Assembly: GCA_946410305.1 (NCBI GenBank)
Contig: CAMJZV010000010.1
Location: 1 to 64,000 of the forward strand
DNA from: an uncultured Prevotellaceae bacterium
GTDB taxonomy: Bacteria > Bacteroidota > Bacteroidia > Bacteroidales > Bacteroidaceae
Direction: 5' to 3'
DNA: 64,000 nucleotides
Positions 18,257 through 28,005 of this stretch are shown here, in pieces. The notes beneath the pieces are model-generated. The model saw only the letters and a program-made list of their open reading frames with translations. It made no database searches and was not told the origin of the DNA. Made by a program: the position numbers and the translations under genes. Position 1 is the first letter of the stretch. Each line of letters begins with the position of its first letter.

Positions 18257-19270
18257 TCAGCTGTCCTGGAAGGCTGCAGCCTCGGCTTCAGCGATGATTT
18301 CCTCGCGGGTCTTCTCACGAGGTGTAGCGCTGATGTCGTCGAGGGTCAGTTCGTCATCCAGGCTGGTTTTCTGCTGTTCTACAGCATCAGACGCGGCAGG
18401 CTCTGCAGACTCCTTGGGCTGTTCCACGATGAAATCGGGGTTTTCCAGCTTCTCCAAGTCGGGAGCAGCCATGACGGGCTCTTCCTCCATCTTGGTACGG
18501 TCAGCCTTGACGCCGAAGATGGCATCAATGAACTGAGGCTCACGACGCAAACGCTGCAGTGTAGCCTTGCTGGCCTTCTGCTGACTCTCTTTCTTGGAGA
18601 AACCTGTGCCTTTCTCGCCCTCCAGACCCTCGATAAATACCTGAACGGTGAATACGGGACTGCCCTTCTCGTCGCGTGTCTGCTCCAGATCGCGAAACTC
18701 CATCTTGACACGATTCTTCTGACTCCATTCGAGCAGTTTCGACTTGAAGTTCACCTCCTTATAGGCCACCTTGTCGATATTGATGAGTTGTGTCAAGATG
18801 CGTCGCTCCATAAAACGCATGCAGGCAGCATAGCCACGGTCCAGGTAGATAGCACCTACCAGCGCCTCGAAGGCGTTGCCATTCATATAGCTGTTATGGG
18901 AATTGGAGTGACCTGCAGACAAGATGAGCTGGTCGATGCCCATCTCCTGAGCCAGCTTGCCTAAGGTGTCGCGACTGACGAGCTTGGAACGGGTATTGGT
19001 GAGGAAGCCCTCGCGCTTACCCTCGAAATGACGGTAGACGATGTCGCCAACGACAGCATCCAGCACGGCATCACCTAGGAATTCCAGACGTTCGTTGTTC
19101 TGTGGACGTCCTTTCTCGTTGCGTCGCCCTACACTCTTGTGCAACAGGGCTTGCTTATAAAGACTGATGTTGTGGGGATAGAAGCCAAGAATACGGTAAA
19201 GAGCAGAAAAAAGCTCCTTCTCCTTGCGGAAAGGGAGCTTTATGCTGTCAATGATATTGTTAACCCACAT
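18257..19270 (-). CDS. rnc: Ribonuclease III
   Basis: NERLEFLGDAVLDAVVGDIVY signature; C-terminal dsRBD and acidic tail. Confidence 0.95.
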   Translation of the reverse strand: MWVNNIIDSIKLPFRKEKELFSALYRILGFYPHNISLYKQALLHKSVGRRNEKGRPQNNERLEFLGDAVLDAVVGDIVYRHFEGKREGFLTNTRSKLVSRDTLGKLAQEMGIDQLILSAGHSNSHNSYMNGNAFEALVGAIYLDRGYAACMRFMERRILTQLINIDKVAYKEVNFKSKLLEWSQKNRVKMEFRDLEQTRDEKGSPVFTVQVFIEGLEGEKGTGFSKKESQQKASKATLQRLRREPQFIDAIFGVKADRTKMEEEPVMAAPDLEKLENPDFIVEQPKESAEPAASDAVEQQKTSLDDELTLDDISATPREKTREEIIAEAEAAAFQDS

Positions 19271-20522
19271 ACTTCTTAAATACCACGCAGGCATTGTGAC
19301 CACCAAAGCCGAAGGTGTTGCTGAGACCAGCACGAACCTCGCGCTTCTGAGCCTTGTTGAATGTGAAGTTCAGATTGTAGTCAATCTCTGGATCATCGTC
19401 GCCCTCCTCGTGGTTGATCGTGGGAGGAATGATGTCGTTCTGAACAGCCAGGACAGTGACCATAGCCTCTACTGCGCCAGCGGCACCCAGCAGGTGACCG
19501 GTCATAGACTTGGTAGAAGAAATGTTCAGTTTAAAGGCTGCATCGCCAAAGACTTCCTTGATGGCCTTAGCCTCAGAGATGTCACCAACGTGGGTAGAAG
19601 TACCGTGAACGTTGATGTAGTCAATCTCGTCGGGCTGCATACCAGCATCCTCGAGCGCGTTCTGCATCACGAGCTTAGCACCCAGACCCTCAGGATGAGA
19701 AGCGGTAATGTGGTGAGCATCAGCGCTCATACCAGCACCAACCATCTCAGCATAGATCTTGGCACCACGAGCCTTAGCGTGCTCCAGCTCCTCGAGAATC
19801 AAGCAACCAGAACCCTCAGCCATGACGAATCCGTCGCGGCTAGCGCTGAACGGACGGCTGGCCTTCTCGGGCTCGTCGTTACGTGTTGAGAGGGCATGCA
19901 TAGCATTGAAACCACCTACACCAGTAGCGCAGATAGCTGCCTCGGCACCACCAGCAACGATGGCGTTGGCCTTACCCAGACGAATCAGGTTGAAGGCGTC
20001 AGCCAGTGCGTTTGATGAAGAAGCACAAGCAGATGCGGTGATGTAGTTAGGACCATGGAAGCCGTACATGATAGAAATCTGTCCGGCAGCGATGTCGGCA
20101 ATCATCTTAGGGATGAAGAAGGGGTTGAACTTAGGACCATCAGCCTCGTGCTGGCCATAGTACTTCACCTCGTCCTCGAAGGTCTTGATACCACCGATAC
20201 CTACACCATAAACTACACCAATGCGGTTCTTGTCCTCTGTCTCCAGATCCATGCCGCTATCTTCAACGGCCTGCTTGGCAGCAATCAGGGCCAGCTGGGT
20301 ATAGCGGTCCATCTTGCGAGCCTCTTTACGATCCAGATAGTCGTTCACGTTGAGGTTCTTGACCTCACAAGCGAACTTTGTCTTAAATAATTCTGTATCG
20401 AAACTTGTAATAGGTGCTGCACCACTGACTCCGTCGAGCAGGTTCTTCCACATCTCTTCGGGAGTGTTGCCCACGGGAGTTACAGCTCCCAGACCTGTTA
20501 CAACAACTCTTTTTAATTCCAT
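19260..20522 (-). CDS. fabF: Beta-ketoacyl-ACP synthase II
   Basis: KRVVVTGLGAVTPVGN, ASACASSSNALADAF, NVHGTSTHVGD, SSTKSMTGHLLGAAGAVEA. Confidence 0.97.
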   Translation of the reverse strand: MELKRVVVTGLGAVTPVGNTPEEMWKNLLDGVSGAAPITSFDTELFKTKFACEVKNLNVNDYLDRKEARKMDRYTQLALIAAKQAVEDSGMDLETEDKNRIGVVYGVGIGGIKTFEDEVKYYGQHEADGPKFNPFFIPKMIADIAAGQISIMYGFHGPNYITASACASSSNALADAFNLIRLGKANAIVAGGAEAAICATGVGGFNAMHALSTRNDEPEKASRPFSASRDGFVMAEGSGCLILEELEHAKARGAKIYAEMVGAGMSADAHHITASHPEGLGAKLVMQNALEDAGMQPDEIDYINVHGTSTHVGDISEAKAIKEVFGDAAFKLNISSTKSMTGHLLGAAGAVEAMVTVLAVQNDIIPPTINHEEGDDDPEIDYNLNFTFNKAQKREVRAGLSNTFGFGGHNACVVFKKYVG

Positions 20523-20550
20523 AAATTAAAGGTATAGTGAAAAAGGAAAA

Positions 20551-20611
20551 GTGAAGAATTTGCTACCGCACTCCAATAATGGTGAAGTCAACGCGGTAGC
20601 AAATTCTTCAC
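20551..20611. repeat. 19-bp perfect inverted repeat between fabF and acpP
   Basis: GTGAAGAATTTGCTACCGC (20551-20569) / GCGGTAGCAAATTCTTCAC (20593-20611). Confidence 0.85.
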
Positions 20612-20632
20612 TCTTCACTTTTACTTTTTACT

Positions 20633-20869
20633 TTATTTTGCGTTCTCCTCGATGTATGTAATAGCGTCGCCAACAGTACCGATCTTCTCAGCCTTGTCGT
20701 CGGGGATAGAGATACCGAACTCCTTCTCGAACTCCATGATGAGCTCTACGGTATCCAGAGAGTCTGCACCGAGGTCGTTAGTGAAACTTGCTTCGGGCTT
20801 AACCTCTGCTTCATCAACACCGAGTTTGTCTACGATAATAGCCTTTACTTTGCTTTCAATTTCTGACAT
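20633..20869 (-). CDS. acpP: Acyl carrier protein
   Basis: [18 protein letters not shown]...[21 protein letters not shown]. Confidence 0.97.
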   Translation of the reverse strand: MSEIESKVKAIIVDKLGVDEAEVKPEASFTNDLGADSLDTVELIMEFEKEFGISIPDDKAEKIGTVGDAITYIEENAK

Positions 20870-21033
20870 AATTGTTCTAATTAAAATGTTAATAATTGAT
20901 ATCTTTTTTACCTTAACAGCAACCAATGAGTCGCTTAGCGGGTGCAAAGTAACACATTTTTATTGACTTACGCAAATTTTAAGAGCAAAAATACACATCG
21001 CGTTGCACACTCACCCCTCACTTGTGCAACTTT

Positions 21034-22059
21034 TTAGTCATTTTTCTCCCTTCTAAGTGGATAATTGTTGCGAAGTTGTTCAAAAAGCGAAGATGCTGCT
21101 TTCAGTTTTTGACTGTCATCCATAGGGTTATACAGATCGAGCGGGCTACCCGTATAGTGGAAGTCACTTGGCAGTGCGGGTGGCGCAATGATTCCTGGGT
21201 GTGAAAGTCCGAATTGTTGACAGATGGCATCAATAACCATATTGTCGGCATTCACCTTACCGTCAGCAGAGTATCCTGCGATATGGGGGGTACCTATGAA
21301 GACTTTTTCGAGCAGGGCGGCATCAGGATGTGGCTCGTTTTCCCAGACATCGATGACGGCATCGCGTACACGGCCATCTTCTAAAGCCTTGAGGAGTGCC
21401 TGGTTATCAACCACTTCGCCACGGCTTGTATTAATAATATAAGGTACGCGCGACAAGCGACGGAAGAAGTCCTCGTCTGCCAGATGCCAGGTGGCATATT
21501 GTCCTTCGCGAGTCAAGGGAACATGGAAAGTGATAATATCACAGCGTCTCTCGATTTCGTCGAGAGAAACGTAGCTGTTAGCTGTTGGCTCTTGGCTGTT
21601 GGCCTTTTGTAGTGGTGGGTCGCAGACCAGTACCTGCATGCCCAACCGTTCTGCCACCGCTTTGACCTTACTGCCTACATGTCCACAACCTACAATGCCG
21701 ATGGTAGACTGGCGGAGTGACAGTCCTTTCTGCTGTTCGAGCAATAACAAGGCAGACTCCACATACTGTGCTACTGAGCCAGAGTTGCAGCCAGGACAGT
21801 TGGTCCAGCGGATACCTGCTTTATCAAGCCATTGGGTATCGATATGGTCATAGCCAATGGTGGCTGTCACCACCAGCTGTACCTTACTTTCCTCCAGTAG
21901 TTGCTGATTACAACGGGTGCGCGTCCTGACCACCAGCACGTCAGCATCTCTGACATCATCAGCTGTAATAGCGGCACCACTAAGAAAGACGACCTCGTCA
22001 GCAAGCTGACAGATCGTCTCTCGGATATACGGTATCTTGTCGTCAACGACTATCTTCAT
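21034..22059 (-). CDS. pdxB: Erythronate-4-phosphate dehydrogenase
   Basis: MKIVVDDKIPYIRE..., GYDHIDTQWLDKAGI, GIVGCGHVGSKV, NTSRGEVVDNQAL. Confidence 0.93.
   Translation of the reverse strand: MKIVVDDKIPYIRETICQLADEVVFLSGAAITADDVRDADVLVVRTRTRCNQQLLEESKVQLVVTATIGYDHIDTQWLDKAGIRWTNCPGCNSGSVAQYVESALLLLEQQKGLSLRQSTIGIVGCGHVGSKVKAVAERLGMQVLVCDPPLQKANSQEPTANSYVSLDEIERRCDIITFHVPLTREGQYATWHLADEDFFRRLSRVPYIINTSRGEVVDNQALLKALEDGRVRDAVIDVWENEPHPDAALLEKVFIGTPHIAGYSADGKVNADNMVIDAICQQFGLSHPGIIAPPALPSDFHYTGSPLDLYNPMDDSQKLKAASSLFEQLRNNYPLRREKND
21571..21604. repeat. Heptanucleotide tandem repeat inside pdxB (ANSQEPTANS)
   Basis: gtagctgttagctgttggctcttggctgttggcc. Confidence 0.85.
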
Positions 22060-22068
22060 GACAGTAGT

Positions 22069-23439
22069 TTACATGATGCCCAGACTGCGCAGGATATCGT
22101 TGAGGTTGGCAACGACCAGCAAGAGCAGCACGATGCCAAAGCCCACATACTCTGCACGGATCATGAACTCCTCAGAAGGCTTGCGGCGGGTAATCATCTC
22201 ATAGAGCAGGAACAGCACATGGCCACCATCCAAAGCGGGAATAGGCAGGATGTTCATGAAGGCGAGGATGATGCTGAGGAAAGCCGTCATTCGCCAGAAG
22301 ACATACCAGTCCCAATCGGCAGGGAAGAGGTTGCCAATGGTACCGAAACCACCGAGCGACTTGGCACCCTCAGCGGTGAAGACGTATTTCAGGTCATCAA
22401 TATAGGTGCCCAGCACATGACAGCCATACTTCACGCCAGCAGGGAAGCTCTCAAAGAAACCATACTCCTGAGTGACTGGCTTGTAGAGAGAGGATAGCTG
22501 TACAGGAACGAATCCTAGCTTCAGGGTGGAGTTGAGCACCACCTTGGCAGTATACTGCTTGCTGTCGCTGGCAAAGGATACGGTTACTGTACGGGCCTTG
22601 AGGCTGTCGGCAGCTGTCTTGGCAGTAATCAGCATATCGCTGTGACGTGCCAACTGGTCGGTAAACTCATTGAACGATGCAACAGCCTTGCCGTCAATAC
22701 CCGTAATACGGTGTCCTTTCTTCAATCCCATCTTATCGGCCGTAGAACCTGGCATGACGCTATCTACCTGATTAGGAATCAGCGGCTGTACGAATGTAGG
22801 TTGTGCCTTGAGCATGTTCAGCATGTTCAGTTCACCAGGCATCTGGATGCTCATCTCCTTGCCATTGCGGATGATGTCTACGCGTAGTGCCTCAGAGATG
22901 TCGCGATACATGTCGGCAGAGAAATTCTTGAAGGCACCCTTATCAGTACCTACCAGAATATCGCCGTCCTTGAAGCCGTAGCTCTTGGCCTCTTGGTTGA
23001 ACTTCATACCCAACGTCATATCCTTGACAGGTACATAGGTGTCACCCCAATGGAACAGAATCATCGAATAGATGAACAGTGCCAGCAGGAAGTTGACAAG
23101 CACACCGCCAATCATGATGAGCAGACGCTGCCAAGCAGGTTTGGTACGAAACTCCCACGGCTGGGCAGGACGCTTCATCTGCTCCGTATCGAAGCTCTCG
23201 TCAATCATACCCGATATCTTACAGTAGCCTCCTAAGGGAATCCAACCCAGACCATACTCGGTATCGCTGTTCTTGGGTTTATACTTGAAAAGACTGAATT
23301 TCCAGTCAAAGAACATGTAGAACTTTTCTACTCTGACGCCAAAGAGCTTGGCGAAGAAGAAGTGGCCTCCCTCATGCAGCAGAATCAATATCGATAATGC
23401 CAGGATGAGCTGTGCCAGTTTAATCAAAAATACTTCCAT
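22069..23439 (-). CDS. rseP: RIP metalloprotease (site-2 protease) RseP
   Basis: HEGGHFFFAKLFGVRVEKF, PDZ region, NILPIPALDGGH. Confidence 0.95.
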   Translation of the reverse strand: MEVFLIKLAQLILALSILILLHEGGHFFFAKLFGVRVEKFYMFFDWKFSLFKYKPKNSDTEYGLGWIPLGGYCKISGMIDESFDTEQMKRPAQPWEFRTKPAWQRLLIMIGGVLVNFLLALFIYSMILFHWGDTYVPVKDMTLGMKFNQEAKSYGFKDGDILVGTDKGAFKNFSADMYRDISEALRVDIIRNGKEMSIQMPGELNMLNMLKAQPTFVQPLIPNQVDSVMPGSTADKMGLKKGHRITGIDGKAVASFNEFTDQLARHSDMLITAKTAADSLKARTVTVSFASDSKQYTAKVVLNSTLKLGFVPVQLSSLYKPVTQEYGFFESFPAGVKYGCHVLGTYIDDLKYVFTAEGAKSLGGFGTIGNLFPADWDWYVFWRMTAFLSIILAFMNILPIPALDGGHVLFLLYEMITRRKPSEEFMIRAEYVGFGIVLLLLVVANLNDILRSLGIM

Positions 23440-23462
23440 TATTAATCATCAATTATCAGTTA

Positions 23463-24620
23463 TCAATTCTTCAGCAGCTCTTCTGCGATACGTCGTGCTT
23501 CAGCATCCGTCTGGATATAGATGTCGTAGTCAGGATTGGTGCTGAACGTGCAGCGCTGCATAGTCTCTGCAATGACGTCGCTCATCTGCAGGAAGCCACA
23601 ACGGTCCTCCAAGAAGGCACGGTTGACAATCTCGTTGGCGGCATTGACAATACATGGCATGTTACCACCCTTCTTGATGGCTTCGAAGGCCAACGCCAGA
23701 CAGCGGAACTTCTTCAGATCAGGCTCAAAGAACTCTAGTGGATGGGCAAAGAGGTCGAGACGCTCACCACTCAGCGACAGACGCTGGGGGAATGAGAAGG
23801 CATACTGGATAGGCAGACGCATGTCGGGAACACCCAGCTGAGCCTTGACGGCGCCATCGTGGAACTGTACAGCACTATGTACGATACTCTGCGGATGTAC
23901 CAGTACCTGTATCTGACTGGCCTCAACGCCAAAGAGCCACTTAGCCTCGATGACCTCAAAACCTTTGTTCATCATGGTGGCTGAGTCGATGGTAATCTTT
24001 GCACCCATGTCCCATGTCGGATGGCGCAGGGCATCAGCCTTGGTGACTGTTGTCAGCTGTTCCATGGTGAAGTTACGGAACGGACCACCACTGGCGGTAA
24101 GCAGTATCTTCTCAATGGGATTGTCGTCCTCGCCTACCAGACTCTGGAAGATGGCGGAGTGTTCGCTGTCGACAGGCAGGATGGACGTGTGGTGCTGCTG
24201 GGCCAACTGCAGAATCAGCTCACCAGCCACCACCAGCGTCTCCTTGTTGGCCAAGGCGATGGCTTTGTGGGCCTTGATGGCATGAATGGTGGGCGACAGT
24301 CCAGCAAAGCCGACCATCGCTGTCAATACCATATCAATGGGGATGGCTTCCACTATTTCGTCGAGTGCCTGCTTGCCTGCATATACCTTCACATCAGGCA
24401 TGTCACTCATCAGTCGCTTCAACTCGTCGTAACGCTGTTCGTTGGCAATGACGATGGCGGCAGGCTTGAACTGATGGGCTTGCTGAGCCAGCAGTTCAAC
24501 CTTGTTATTGGCTGTCAGACAATAAACCTCATAGAGGTCGCTGTGTTCAGCGATAACCTCCAAGGCTTGTGTGCCTATCGACCCCGTAGAGCCGAGGATA
24601 GCTATTTGTTTCTTTTTCAT
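23463..24620 (-). CDS. dxr: 1-deoxy-D-xylulose-5-phosphate reductoisomerase
   Basis: KKKQIAILGSTGSIGTQALEV, LANKETLVVAGELI, VDSEHSAIFQSL. Confidence 0.97.
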   Translation of the reverse strand: MKKKQIAILGSTGSIGTQALEVIAEHSDLYEVYCLTANNKVELLAQQAHQFKPAAIVIANEQRYDELKRLMSDMPDVKVYAGKQALDEIVEAIPIDMVLTAMVGFAGLSPTIHAIKAHKAIALANKETLVVAGELILQLAQQHHTSILPVDSEHSAIFQSLVGEDDNPIEKILLTASGGPFRNFTMEQLTTVTKADALRHPTWDMGAKITIDSATMMNKGFEVIEAKWLFGVEASQIQVLVHPQSIVHSAVQFHDGAVKAQLGVPDMRLPIQYAFSFPQRLSLSGERLDLFAHPLEFFEPDLKKFRCLALAFEAIKKGGNMPCIVNAANEIVNRAFLEDRCGFLQMSDVIAETMQRCTFSTNPDYDIYIQTDAEARRIAEELLKN

Positions 24621-24640
24621 ATATCGTTGTTCACTATTCA

Positions 24641-25153
24641 CTAGCGTAGCGCCAGCAGTCCTTGTGGGATGTTCATCTTTATTTGTTGCTGTCCAGCGTC
24701 AATCACCTCTATGAGGTCATCGCTGGCAGGTATCAAGGTGCCGTCCTCCAGTTCAAACAGGATGTTGGCGGTGCTGTCGTCGATGGCAGCAATGTGTCCA
24801 ATGGTTTTCCCATTGGAGATATCGATAATTTCAAAGCCCACCAACATAGACAGCGAGGGCATCTCGTCACCTTCCTCTGCCAGTGCACGTGGGAAGAAGA
24901 CATCACAGCCCGTCAGCTCCTGAGCACGCTGCTGGGTATCAACACCCTTGAACTTCACCAGACAGATGGTGTCGCTGCGGAAGCGGTATTCCTCCATAAA
25001 GAAAGGTACCAAGATGCCGTCGATGTCGAGTACCAGGTAGTCGGCATCCACACGGTCGAAGATGTCGTCGTCAAATTGAAACGATACCTCGCCCTTGACA
25101 CCGTGGGCCTTACCCAGTCGGCCTATCTTGTAAACTTCCTCTGCTTTTATCAT
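24641..25153 (-). CDS. rimM: 16S rRNA processing protein RimM
   Basis: YKIGRLGKAHGVKGEVSFQF; GCDVFFPRA; PRC-like C-terminus. Confidence 0.93.
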   Translation of the reverse strand: MIKAEEVYKIGRLGKAHGVKGEVSFQFDDDIFDRVDADYLVLDIDGILVPFFMEEYRFRSDTICLVKFKGVDTQQRAQELTGCDVFFPRALAEEGDEMPSLSMLVGFEIIDISNGKTIGHIAAIDDSTANILFELEDGTLIPASDDLIEVIDAGQQQIKMNIPQGLLALR

Positions 25154-25176
25154 GGGATTAATGGGTTTAGTGGGCA

Positions 25177-26502
25177 CTATGGGAGACGCTCGATGTGAGC
25201 CCCCAGTGCATTGAGACGGTGCTCAATGTTTTCGTAGCCGCGGTCTATCTGTTCGATATTGCTGATGAGACTGGTGCCGTTGGCACTCATGGCGGCTATC
25301 AGCAGGGCGATACCTGCACGGATATCGGGACTCGACATCCTGCTGCCGCGCAACTGACGCTGGCGGTCGTGACCTACCACGACAGCACGGTGGGGGTCGC
25401 AGAGAATAATCTGTGCACCCATGTCTATCAGTCGGTCTACGAAGAACAGTCGACTCTCGAACATCTTCTGGTGGAACAGCACGCTGCCGCGAGCTTGCGT
25501 AGCTACCACGATGAGCACGCTGAGCAGGTCGGGGGTCAGTCCGGGCCACGGTGCATCAGCCAGCGTCATGATGGTGCCGTCAATGAAGGAGTCGACGACA
25601 TAGTGCTTCTGGTGGGGTATATAGAGGTCGTCACCTTCCTCCTCTACCTTCACACCCAGTCGGCGGAAGGCATCGGGAATGATGCCGAGGTTTTTCAGTG
25701 AACAGTCCTTGATGCGGACGCCATTGCCACACATGGCTGCCATACCGATAAACGAGCCTACCTCAATCATGTCGGGCAACAGGGTATGGTCAGCACCTTG
25801 CAGGGTCTTGACACCTTCAATGGTCAACAGGTTCGAGCCAATGCCACTAATCTTGGCACCCATCTTGCTCAGCATGTGACACAACTGCTGGATATAGGGC
25901 TCGCAGGCTGCATTGTAGATGGTGGTAGTACCCTCGGCCATCGTGGCAGCCATAATGATGTTGGCCGTACCCGTCACAGAGGCTTCGTCCAACAACATAT
26001 AAGTTCCCTTCAGTCGCTTGGCAAAGAGTTCGTAGACGTCGCGGTTCTTTATTTGGCGGAACTTAGCACCCAACTTCTGGAATCCTAAGAAGTGGGTGTC
26101 CAGACGACGGCGCCCTATCTTGTCACCACCGGGCTTGGCAATGACGGCCTTGCCCATGCGAGCCAGCAGCGGACCAATCATCATAACGGAACCACGTAGC
26201 TGGGCGCACTTCTCCACAAACTCGTCGCTCTCCAGAAAGTCCATGTTCAAGGTGTCGGCTTGGAAAGTAAATCCGCACCCATCCTTTTGAGAGGGGTTGG
26301 TCGTAGGTTTCACCTTCACACCGATGTCTTTTAACAGCTGGATGAGGTTGTTGACGTCGCGGATGTTGGGGATATTGTGTATGGTCACTGCCTCACTGGT
26401 CAGCAGCGTGGCACAGATTACCTGCAGTGCCTCGTTCTTGGCGCCTTGCGGTCTGATCTCGCCACTGAGCAGGTGGCCACCCTCTATCTTGAATGATGCC
26501 AT
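25177..26502 (-). CDS. murA: UDP-N-acetylglucosamine 1-carboxyvinyltransferase
   Basis: GEIRPQGAKNEALQVICATLLTSE; PDIRAGIALLIAAM. Confidence 0.95.
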   Translation of the reverse strand: MASFKIEGGHLLSGEIRPQGAKNEALQVICATLLTSEAVTIHNIPNIRDVNNLIQLLKDIGVKVKPTTNPSQKDGCGFTFQADTLNMDFLESDEFVEKCAQLRGSVMMIGPLLARMGKAVIAKPGGDKIGRRRLDTHFLGFQKLGAKFRQIKNRDVYELFAKRLKGTYMLLDEASVTGTANIIMAATMAEGTTTIYNAACEPYIQQLCHMLSKMGAKISGIGSNLLTIEGVKTLQGADHTLLPDMIEVGSFIGMAAMCGNGVRIKDCSLKNLGIIPDAFRRLGVKVEEEGDDLYIPHQKHYVVDSFIDGTIMTLADAPWPGLTPDLLSVLIVVATQARGSVLFHQKMFESRLFFVDRLIDMGAQIILCDPHRAVVVGHDRQRQLRGSRMSSPDIRAGIALLIAAMSANGTSLISNIEQIDRGYENIEHRLNALGAHIERLP

Positions 26503-26514
26503 ATAATGATGGTA

Positions 26515-27126
26515 TTACTTTTTCTTCTTACGTTTACCATTGCCGCTGTCAGGAACGATGGCGTTGACGTGGTCAAAGCGGAATGTCGACAGGTCCAGCT
26601 GTATCTTACCGTCAGTAAAGCGTGCCAGGTCGTCAGCCACCTTCTCATCGTCTATCGAACCATGACCCCACGTCATCAGGTCGCGCTTCATCTGGTTGGC
26701 GGTCAGGCGCACCAGTTCGTCGCGCTCAGCACCCTCGGGCATGGTCTTCAACTGTTCGAAGACCTTGGTAAGCAGCTGACCGTAGTGGCGCATACGAAAC
26801 TGACCTTCAGCAGTAGGATGGGGCATAGGGGCCGGTTTCGACAGAATGTTCTCTGCCCCACTCATGTCGTAGGGCCAGTCGATGTCGAGCTGCTTGTGAC
26901 TCATCAGGTAGAGGTGGTCCCACAGCGTCTGCTGGTAGTCCTCGCTGTCACGCACCTGCGGGTTCTTCATTTCCATCTGGTGAATGATGGTATGGGCACA
27001 GCGCATGCGCTCCTCTTTCGTAGGCAGTGCAATGGCAATGTCTATCATCTTCTGTATCTCACGTCCGTACTCAGTCATCACGAGTTTCTCGCGAGCTGTG
27101 TTATAGTCTAATCCTTGTATATTCAT
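26515..27126 (-). CDS. DUF4290 domain-containing protein
   Basis: LDYNTAREKLVMTEYGREIQKMIDIAIALPTKEERMRCAHTII. Confidence 0.85.
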   Translation of the reverse strand: MNIQGLDYNTAREKLVMTEYGREIQKMIDIAIALPTKEERMRCAHTIIHQMEMKNPQVRDSEDYQQTLWDHLYLMSHKQLDIDWPYDMSGAENILSKPAPMPHPTAEGQFRMRHYGQLLTKVFEQLKTMPEGAERDELVRLTANQMKRDLMTWGHGSIDDEKVADDLARFTDGKIQLDLSTFRFDHVNAIVPDSGNGKRKKKK

Positions 27127-27128
27127 GA

Positions 27129-27824
27129 TTAAATAAGTTTCTTCGGTTTAATTGCTACGAAGTCCTTCAGGTAGAAGGGCACGAAGTATGCCACATCCTC
27201 GAACTGCTCGTTAAGGAAACGTTTCTCAGCCAGCGGCATCATCCACTTAGCCAGTGGTTCGATACCATCGATGTAATGTGCATTAGGGTGGTTGAGGGTC
27301 TCCATGCATTTCTGGGCACCATTGCCAAAGAAGTAGATGGGGCGCTCGTCCAACCACTGCTTATAGGTTTCTGCCGTCACCACATCGGCCTTTACCTCAC
27401 GCACCTCTTTCAAGCTGCGGTCGTAGAGGGCAGAGTATACCTCCATTCTGCGGGCGTCAATCATCGGACAGAGCAGTGCATTGTCCTCTGTAATCGTTTC
27501 CCTCAATAACACAGGCACACACATCAGTTCCAGTGTGGGTACTGCAATCAGTTTCAGGTCGCGACCATAACAGATGCCCTTAGCCATCGACACACCGATT
27601 CTCAGACCCGTATACGAGCCAGGACCACAACTGACGCTTACCGCATCAAACGGGATGGCGTGGCTGTCTGTGAACGACAGGGCCTCATCGACCATACGTC
27701 CCAACTGCTCAGCACCAGCGCCACGCTCTCCGTGCTGTGTCTCTTCATGTATGCACTGTCCGTTCTCCGAGACGGCTACCGAACAGGCATTTGTACTTGT
27801 CTCTATATGTAGTATGCAAGCCAT
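27129..27824 (-). CDS. tsaB: tRNA threonylcarbamoyladenosine biosynthesis protein TsaB
   Basis: ILHIETSTNACSVAV; SVSCGPGSYTGLRIGVSMAKG. Confidence 0.95.
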   Translation of the reverse strand: MACILHIETSTNACSVAVSENGQCIHEETQHGERGAGAEQLGRMVDEALSFTDSHAIPFDAVSVSCGPGSYTGLRIGVSMAKGICYGRDLKLIAVPTLELMCVPVLLRETITEDNALLCPMIDARRMEVYSALYDRSLKEVREVKADVVTAETYKQWLDERPIYFFGNGAQKCMETLNHPNAHYIDGIEPLAKWMMPLAEKRFLNEQFEDVAYFVPFYLKDFVAIKPKKLI

Positions 27825-27847
27825 TCTTTTCTTCTTCTATATTATAA

Positions 27848-27892
27848 GGTGCAAAGGTACAAATAAGTGAGCAGAATACAAAACAAAAAGCG
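27848..27892 (-). promoter_or_regulatory. Promoter-like repeat TGCTCACTTATTTGTACCTTTG (tsaB)
   Basis: Minus: tttttgttttgtattctgctcacttatttgtacctttgcacc; TAnnTTTG -7 box. Confidence 0.6.
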
Positions 27893-28005
27893 ATTTTTTT
27901 GTTTTTCTGTTGCATACGCAGACATAGCACAAAAAACAAACGCCACACCTAACGTTTTATCATTCCGAACGTTAGGTGTGACGATATTGCGAACCACAAA
28001 GGCCT

